64,000 nt of DNA, from NCBI RefSeq assembly GCF_964355755.1, contig NC_092679.1:16174932-16238931 (forward strand). The letters are read 5' to 3'. A program made the position numbers and the translations under genes. The stretch comes from Antedon mediterranea (Eukaryota > Echinodermata > Crinoidea > Comatulida > Antedonidae). The notes below the pieces were generated by a model. That model did not search any database and was not told the origin of the DNA. It saw only the letters and a list, made by a program, of their open reading frames with translations. Positions 56,901-64,000 of the stretch are shown one piece after another. Every line of letters starts with the position of its first letter. Position 1 is the stretch's first letter.

Positions 56901-58070
56901 CAAACCGCGGCTGAAGTTTGTTGTTTGGGTGTGGAAATCTTGGACATACTGGTTAAAAGCCGGCTGGAAGAGTTCAATGCGGACCTACGAGTAAGAGTTG
57001 ATGATAAGCAGATAAGAGCAGGCGGCTCATCGTAAAAAACAGAACTCGCTCAACACCCTTCCTCAAAACGGTTTATATGTGCGCTTAAAGTTGAGTTTTG
57101 GAAGTTAGAACACTGGTTCCGTGGTTGGTATAGAAGTATGGAGGTGGCAGAAGATTTTAGAAAGCGTCAGGTGGACATGTTTAAGAGACAAGATGGACAG
57201 AATCGGAGCCAAAAGGTGAAATAGATTGAAAGAAGGTGATGAATCTGCATGTGTGTGGGTACGATGGAGATGACCGAGAAAGAGGGAAAGAAATTAATAT
57301 TGTAGTGATGGTACAAGATTATCAAGTAATGCTAAAAGAGAGCTGTTTCCCACCACAAATTGGCCGAGAAGAAGTGACGATATGACGATTCAGTAGATTT
57401 GTTAAGGGATGTAGGTGGTTATAGGAAGTCATGGTGGCTTTAGCATAGGTACACGAAATGGAGAATGACAAAGTTTTTTTAGTTGGGTTTTTAAAAAACA
57501 AATGAAAGACCAAAAATATGAAGCCGTAACATGATGGCAATGACCAACATGCTGAAATCCAATGGATGAACATGTGACTGAAGACGTCGAATTCAACCCA
57601 TGGGCTGTAGGCTATGTGAGGAAAGATATACGATTCCAACAATTTCAGATTATGTGAGAAATGCAGTAGCATAACATAACAGATTTCCCCAACCCTACTC
57701 GAGGAATGGGTCCGTGCCAGATTTTATGGGGTCACAAATCAAGAATGAGATCATTTTAATTTTAAGTAGCAGTAATTGAAGAAAATGCAAATGGAGAAGA
57801 TTGGAATAGTGAATAGCTTTTGTAGAAGTGGTAAAATCAGAATCGGGGCTGTTTTGGATATACTGTAAGTTCAACTGACCACGTAGAAGATTCACATTGG
57901 AATTCACAAAGCATGTTTGCGATTGGCGAAGGTGTAATGACGCCGAAACATGCAACATAAAAGAAGTCAAGAAGGCATTTTGAGAAGAGCTGAAAGGGCA
58001 ATGATAAGTATAGTAGACCGTCTGGGAATACCGGGTGATGTATGAATAATACATAGTAGATAACATTACA
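56900..58070. other. Purine-rich plus-strand stretch, unexplained
   Basis: The plus strand is rich in A and G with many GAAG, GGAG and GATGG words, unlike the flanks. Two adjoining minus-strand frames (57322-57672 and 57695-58066) are His/Ser/Leu-rich and look like by-products of that composition. On the plus strand a short frame (VAEDFRKRQVDMFKRQDGQN) near 57145-57210 looks protein-like but is closed on both sides. It could be a decayed gene or element. Confidence 0.3.
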
Positions 58071-58619
58071 ACTATAATAGCAGTGAACTAGTATTTCCTA
58101 CGTTAACGGCAATATCTTGTTGAAACACCGCACAGTGGGCAAGAATCAATTCAAAGTGTACCAAAACTCCATAATCGTCAATGTGGCAATCCAAACTTTT
58201 TAATATTGTATTAAGAAAGACAACTTAAATTATATAAATCCACTAATAATTTTATATTTGGTAAATTTTATTAGTGTTTTGTAACCATAGAAACTGGAAC
58301 AAACCATGAAATTTCACTTAAAATGAACAAAAACAAACACATAGTTCTCTCAACAAAGAAAAGTGCACCAGCTTGTATTAGACGGAGAACCAGGGAACTG
58401 ATGATGTCCTGAAGCGTTAAGCAAAATTGTCATTAAAATATGTTCTGAAGTTTGCAATATTCAACAGTTTAATATTGATTTTGTTTAGAACGATGCATGA
58501 GAAATACAGTTAGTTCTTAGCTGGGATGATGTTTCTGGCACATCTGTCATATCTAGTTCAGTTTCGTTACTAAACGAAAACGTTTGGTAAAGGCTTGTGA
58601 TGACCACAGTAGCATCTTG

Positions 58620-58690
58620 TTTTTTTTCAAAAAATTTTCCAGATTTCGACCTTTTTATTTTTCAATAAAACTGGTTACTATAGCCATGGA
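58620..58690. repeat. Isolated fragment of the palindromic satellite
   Basis: It contains ATTTCGACCTTTTTATTTTT and ACTGGTTACTATAGC, which match the array that begins about 400 bases further on. The interval 58690-59080 has no similarity to the satellite and no gene. Confidence 0.65.
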
Positions 58691-59079
58691 TTAAGGAATA
58701 GAAGGATATTCATCGACGGTAACATCAAACGATTTTCCAACGGGCTTGCCTATACTAAAGCACTGCTGCCAATCAAACAAACACGCTCATAACCGCGGCC
58801 CTCTATAGAACGCTGCGAATCAAATCGTAGCCATGTAGAAATCGTATGCGCAGTCTGATTGTTCTATTGACATGTCTGCGTTAATGATTAATTGACAACA
58901 ACAATATATTTCTGAACAATGTTTTGTTTAATTTCATCACAATCGGATTACGAAAAGTTCACTTGCGACCGGTAATTTTAAGTAGTAATAATAATAAAAT
59001 ATGCAATTTTTATATTTGAATTATCATATTGGCCTGCCACCTCCTGTCATTAAAAATTGCGTTAATCTATAGAATATTA

Positions 59080-62000
59080 AATGATGCAATTAAATTGGGC
59101 ATTTTTTTTTAAATTACCAAATTTTGAGCTTTTTATATAACTGGTTACTATAGCATAATTGACATGCGCAGAATCCATTATTCGACTCTGCGCACGTATA
59201 TTATGCTATAGTAACCATTTATGTCTAAAAATAAAAGGGCTGAAAATTGGCCATTTTTCGAAAATTTCCCTGTACTGTAGTACAGGGATTTTTTCCAAAA
59301 ATGGGCAAATTTCGACCTTTTTATTTTTCGATATAAATGGTTACTATATCATAATTGACATGCGCAGAACCCATTAATCGACTCTGCACATGTTTATTAT
59401 GCTATAGTAACCATTTATGTCTAAAAATAATTTTCTACCATTTTATTTTTTGACATAACTGGTTGCTATAGCATAATTGACATGCGCAGAACCCATTATT
59501 CGACTCTGCGCATGTATAGTATGCTATAGTAACCATTTATGTCTAAAAAAAAAGGGTTGCAATTTGGCCATTTTTCTAAATTTTCCCTGTACTATAGTAC
59601 AGGGATTTTTTCCAAAAATGGCAAAATTTCGACCTTTTTATTTTTCGATATAAATGGTTCCTATATCATAATTGACATGCGCAGAACCCATTAATCGACT
59701 GTGCGCATGTTTATTATGCTATAAAAATAATTTTCGACTATTTTATTTTTTGACATAACTGGTTACTATAGCATAATTGATATGCGCAGAACCCATCATT
59801 CGACTCTGCGCATGTATATTATGCTATAGTAACCATTTATGTCTAAATATAAAAGGGTTGAAAATTGGCAATTTTTCAAAATTTTCCCTTACTATAGTAC
59901 AGGGATTTTTTCCCAAAATGGGCAAATTTTTACCTTTTTATTTTTCGATATAAATGGTTACTATATCATAATTGACATGCGCAGAACCCATTAATCGACT
60001 CTGCCCATGTTTATTATGCTATAGTAACTATTTATGTCTAAAAATAATTTTCGACCATTTTATTTTTTGACATAACTGGTTACTATAGCATAATTGATAT
60101 GCGCAGAACCCATTATTCGACTCCGCGCATGTATATTATGCTATAGTAACCATTTATGTCTAAAAATAAAAGGGTTGAAAATTGGCCATTTTTCGAAAAT
60201 TTACCTGTACTATAGTAAAGGAATTTTTTCAAAAAATGGGCAAATTTCGACCTTTTTATTTTCGATATAAATGGTTACTATATCATAATTGACATGCGCA
60301 GACCCCATTAATCGACTGTGCGCATGTTTATTATGCTATAGTAACCATTTATGTCTAAAAATAATTTTCGACTATTTTATTTTTTGACATAACTGTTTAC
60401 TATAGCATAATTGACATGCGCAGAACCCATCATTCGACTCTGCGTAAGTATATTATGCTATAGTAACCATTTATTTCTAAAAATAAAAGGGTTGAAAATT
60501 GGCCATTTTTATAAATTTTCCCTGTACTATAGTACAGGGATTTTTTTCCAAAAACGGCCAAATTTCGACCTTTTTATTTTTCGATATAAATGGTTCCTAT
60601 ATCATAATTGACATGCGCAGAACCCATCATTCGACTCTGCGCAAGTATATTATGCTATAGTAACCATTTATTTCTAAAAATAAAAGGGTTGAAAATTGGC
60701 AATTTTTCTAAATTTTCCCTGTACTATAGTACCGGGATTTTTTCCAAAACGGCCAAATTTCGACCTTTTTATTTTTCGATATAAATGGTTCCTATATCAT
60801 AATTGACATGCGCAGACCCCATTAATCGACTGTACGCATGTTTATTATGCTATAGTAACCATTTATGTCTAAAAATAAAAGGGTTGAAAATTGGCCATTT
60901 TTCGAAAATTTACTTGTACTATAGTAAAGGGATTTTTTCCAAAAACGGCCAAATTTCGACCTTTTTATTTTTCGATATAAATGGTTCATATATCATAATT
61001 GACATTCGCAGACCCATTAATCGACTGTACGCATGTTTATTATGCTATAGTAACCATTTATGTCTAAAAATAATTTTCGACTATTTTATTTTTTTACATA
61101 ACTGGTTACTATAGCCTAATTGACATGCGCAGAACCCATCATTCGACTCTGCGCATGTATATTATGCTATTGTAACCATTAATGTCTAAAAATAAAAGGG
61201 CTGAAAATTGGCTATTTTTCGAAAATTTCCCTGTACTATAGTACAGGGATTTTTTCCAAAAATGGAAAAATTTCGACCTTTTTATTTTTCGATATAAATG
61301 GTTACTATATCATATTTGACATGCGCAGAACCCATTAATCGACTCTGCGCATGTTTATTATGCTATAGTAACCATTTATGTCTAAAAATAAAAGGGTTGA
61401 AAATTGGCCATTTTTCAAAAATTTACCTGTACTATAGTAAAGGGATTTTTTCCAAAAATGGGCAAATTTCGACCTTTTTATTTTCGATATAAATGGTTAC
61501 TATATCATAAATGACATGCGCAGACCCCATTAATCGACTGTGCGCATGTTTATTATGCTATAGTAACCATTTATGTCTAAAAATAATTTTCGACTATTTT
61601 ATTTTTTGACATAACTGGTTACTATAGCATAATTGACGTGCGCAGAACCCATCATTCGACTCTGCGCAAGTATATTATGCTATAGTAACCATTTATTTCT
61701 AAAAATAAAAGGGTTGAAAATTGGCCATTTTTCTAAATTTTCCTTGTACTATAGTACAGGGATTTTTTCCAAAATTGGGCAAATTTTTACCTTTTTATTT
61801 TTCGATATAAATGGTTACTATATCATAATTGACATGCGCAGAACCCATTAATCAACTCTGCGCAACTGTAACCATTAATGTCTAAAAATAAAAGGGCTAA
61901 AAAATGGCAATTTTTCGAAAATTTCCCTGTACTATAGTACAGGGATTTTTTCCAAAAATGGCCAAATTTCGACCTTTTTATTTTTCGATATAAATGGTTA

Positions 62001-64000
62001 CTATATCATAATTGACATGCGCAGACCCCATTAATCGACTGTGCGCATGTTTATTATGCTATAGTAACCATTTATGTCTAAAAATAATTTTCGATTATTT
62101 AATTTTTTGACATAACTGGTTACTATAGCATAATTGACATGCGCAGAACCCATCATTCGACTCTGCGCAAGTATATTATGCTATAGTAACCATTTATTTC
62201 TAAAAATAAAAGGGTTGAAAATTGGCCATTTTTCTAAATTTTCCCTATAGTATAGTACAGCGATGTTTTAAAAAAATGGCCAAATTTTTACCTTTTTATT
62301 TTTCGATATAAATGGTTACTATATCATAATTGACATGCGCAGAACCCATTAATCAACTCTGCGCAACTGTAACCATTAATGTCTAAAAATAAAAGGGCTA
62401 CAAAATTGCCATTTTTCGAAAATTTCCCTGTACTATAGTACAGGGATTTTTTCCAAAAATGGCCAAATTTTGACCTCTTTATTTTTCGATATAAATGGTT
62501 ACTATATCATAATTGACATGCGCAGACCCCATTAATCGACTGTGCGCATGTTTATTATGCTATAGTAACCATTTATGTCTAAAAATAATTTTCGATTATT
62601 TAATTTTTTGACATAACTGGTTACTATAGCATAATTGACATGCGCAGAACCCATCATTCGACTCTGCGCAAGTATATTATGCTATAGTAACCATTTATTT
62701 CTAAAAATAAAAGGGTTGAAAATTGGCCATTTTTCTAAATTTTCCCTATAGTATAGTACAGCGATGTTTTCAAAAAATGGCCAAATTTTTACCTTTTTAT
62801 TTTTCGATATAAATGGTTACTATATCATAATTGACATGCGCAGAACCCATTAATCGACTCTGCGCATGTTTATTATGCTATAGTAGCCATTTATGTCTAA
62901 AAATAATTTTCGACCATTTTATTTTTTGACATAACTGGTTACTATAGCATAATTGATATGCGCAGAACCCATTATTCGACTCTGCGCATGTATATTATGC
63001 TATAGTAACCATTTATGTCTAAAAATAAAAGGGTTGAAAATTGGCCATTTTTCGAAAATTTTCCCTATAGTATAGTACAGCGATGTTTTCAAAAAATGGC
63101 CAAATTTTTACCTTTTTATTTTTCGATATAAATGGTTACTATATCATAATTGACATGCGCAGACCCCATTAATCGACTGTGCGCATGTTTATTATGCTAT
63201 AGTAACCATTTATGTCTACAAATAATTTTCGACTATTTTATTTTTTGACATAACTGGTTACTATAGCATAATTGATATGCGCAGAACCCATTATTCGACT
63301 CTGCGCATGTATATTATACAAATAATGAATGTTTATGAGTGCAATGGTACAAATAATGGCACGAGGTGAATGATGAAAGGTTATATCAACGAGGCAGAGC
63401 CGAGTTGATATAACCTTTCATCATTCACCAAGTGCCATTATTTGTACCATTACACGAATACAAAACATTCATTATTTGTTTTATATAACATCTAAATAAC
63501 AAACAAAAATGTTTCAAAAAGTACTATTTAACGATCGTTGAATAGTGCGTACTATTGCACGCCATGTGACCCACATTCGTCCAATCAAATGACAGGAATT
63601 TATATAGGTGTTATATAATATGCTATAGTAACCATTTATGTCTAAAAATAAAAGGGTTGAAAATTGGCCATTTTTCGAAAATTTACCTGTACTATAGTAC
63701 AGGGATTTTTTCCAAAAATGGGCAAATTTCGACCTTTTTATTTTTCGATATAAAATAATTGTTACTATATCATAAATGACATGCGCAGAACCCATTAATC
63801 GACTGTGCGCATGTTTATTATGCTATAGTAAACATTTATGTCTAAAAATAATTTTCGACCATTTTATTTTTTGACATAAGTGGTTACTATAGCATAATTG
63901 ACATGCGCAGAACCCATTATTCGACTCTGCGCATGTATATTATACTATAGTAACCATTTATGTCTAAAAATAAAAGGGTTGAAAATTGGCCATTTTTCTA
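59080..64000. repeat. Satellite array made of palindromic units of about 197 and 122 bp
   Basis: Repeated junctions (TTGACATGCGCAGA) fall about 195-198 or 119-124 bases apart. The long unit is a near-perfect dyad centred on TGTACTATAGTACA: the left half, CTATAGTAACCATTTATGTC onwards, pairs with the right half ending ATGGTTACTATA. The short unit is the same palindrome with its centre removed. The links between units are also palindromic (GACATGCGCAGA against TCTGCGCATGT). Frames beginning MTCAEP in the long units are by-products. The array runs past the window end and is interrupted at about 63317-63620. Confidence 0.93.
63317..63620. mobile_element. Hairpin element inserted in the satellite
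   Basis: The satellite stops at GCATGTATATTA and resumes at TATGCTATAGTAACC. The insert begins with a long inverted pair: ACAAATAATGAATGTTT to GGTTATATCAAC, a 13-base loop, then GTTGATATAACCTTTCATCA back to AACATTCATTATTTGT. About 140 bases of non-palindromic sequence follow. It is non-coding. Confidence 0.7.

Noticed and set aside
57322-58066. Two adjacent minus-strand frames of 116 and 123 codons
   Set aside because: No domain, odd composition explained by purine bias of the other strand, no splice or promoter signals.
59159-61851. Several similar frames beginning MTCAEP in the right-hand region
   Set aside because: All fall at the same position of the palindromic satellite unit and are interrupted in most units.

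Overview
This is an AT-rich animal nuclear genome window with spliced genes, long introns and dense repeats. It has no bacterial-type operons, CRISPR arrays or intact structural RNA genes. Ty3/Gypsy polyproteins, a 5S-headed SINE, tRNA-headed SINEs, many palindromic MITEs and a multi-domain RIN gene suggest a marine invertebrate. The frequent 'taggcctag'-type words resemble echinoderm genomes, but assignment to echinoderms (or another invertebrate deuterostome) is inference only.

Two plus-strand protein genes could be assembled exon by exon with GT/AG borders and consistent phase. Gene 1 (coding 1561-18404, 15 exons, 904 codons) encodes a largely disordered protein with a coiled coil and a C-terminal SAM domain; its family was not recognised. 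Gene 2 (coding 29819-51454, 17 exons, 1008 codons) is a Ras and Rab interactor (RIN-type) protein. It has an SH2 domain, a RIN-homology/VPS9 Rab5-exchange module and a Ras-association domain. Both have irregular tandem repeats just after the stop codon, probably in the 3' UTR.

The rest is mostly mobile DNA. A Gypsy element with two identical 169-bp LTRs and a 5-bp target duplication sits antisense in a gene 1 intron (7007-11802). A second Gypsy element with 175-bp LTRs lies between the genes (22282-27037). There is a 2287-bp foldback element in gene 1 (13381-15667) and another long inverted-repeat element after gene 2 (52842-55506). Further terminal-inverted-repeat elements lie at 21383-22215, 28244-28992 (Harbinger-like remnant) and 32673-33862. 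Smaller items include a multi-copy MITE family with 3-bp target duplications, a 5S rRNA/tRNA composite SINE, two tRNA-headed SINE families, and a 5'-truncated LINE split by a 426-bp insertion with a 20-bp duplication.

The right end, from about 59080 to 64000 and beyond, is a satellite in which essentially every segment is a palindrome. Units of about 197 bp and 122 bp are intermixed, and a separate hairpin element is inserted at about 63317-63620. The strongest candidates for something undescribed are the foldback element with LTR-like TG...CA ends and 5-bp duplication, and the all-palindrome satellite.
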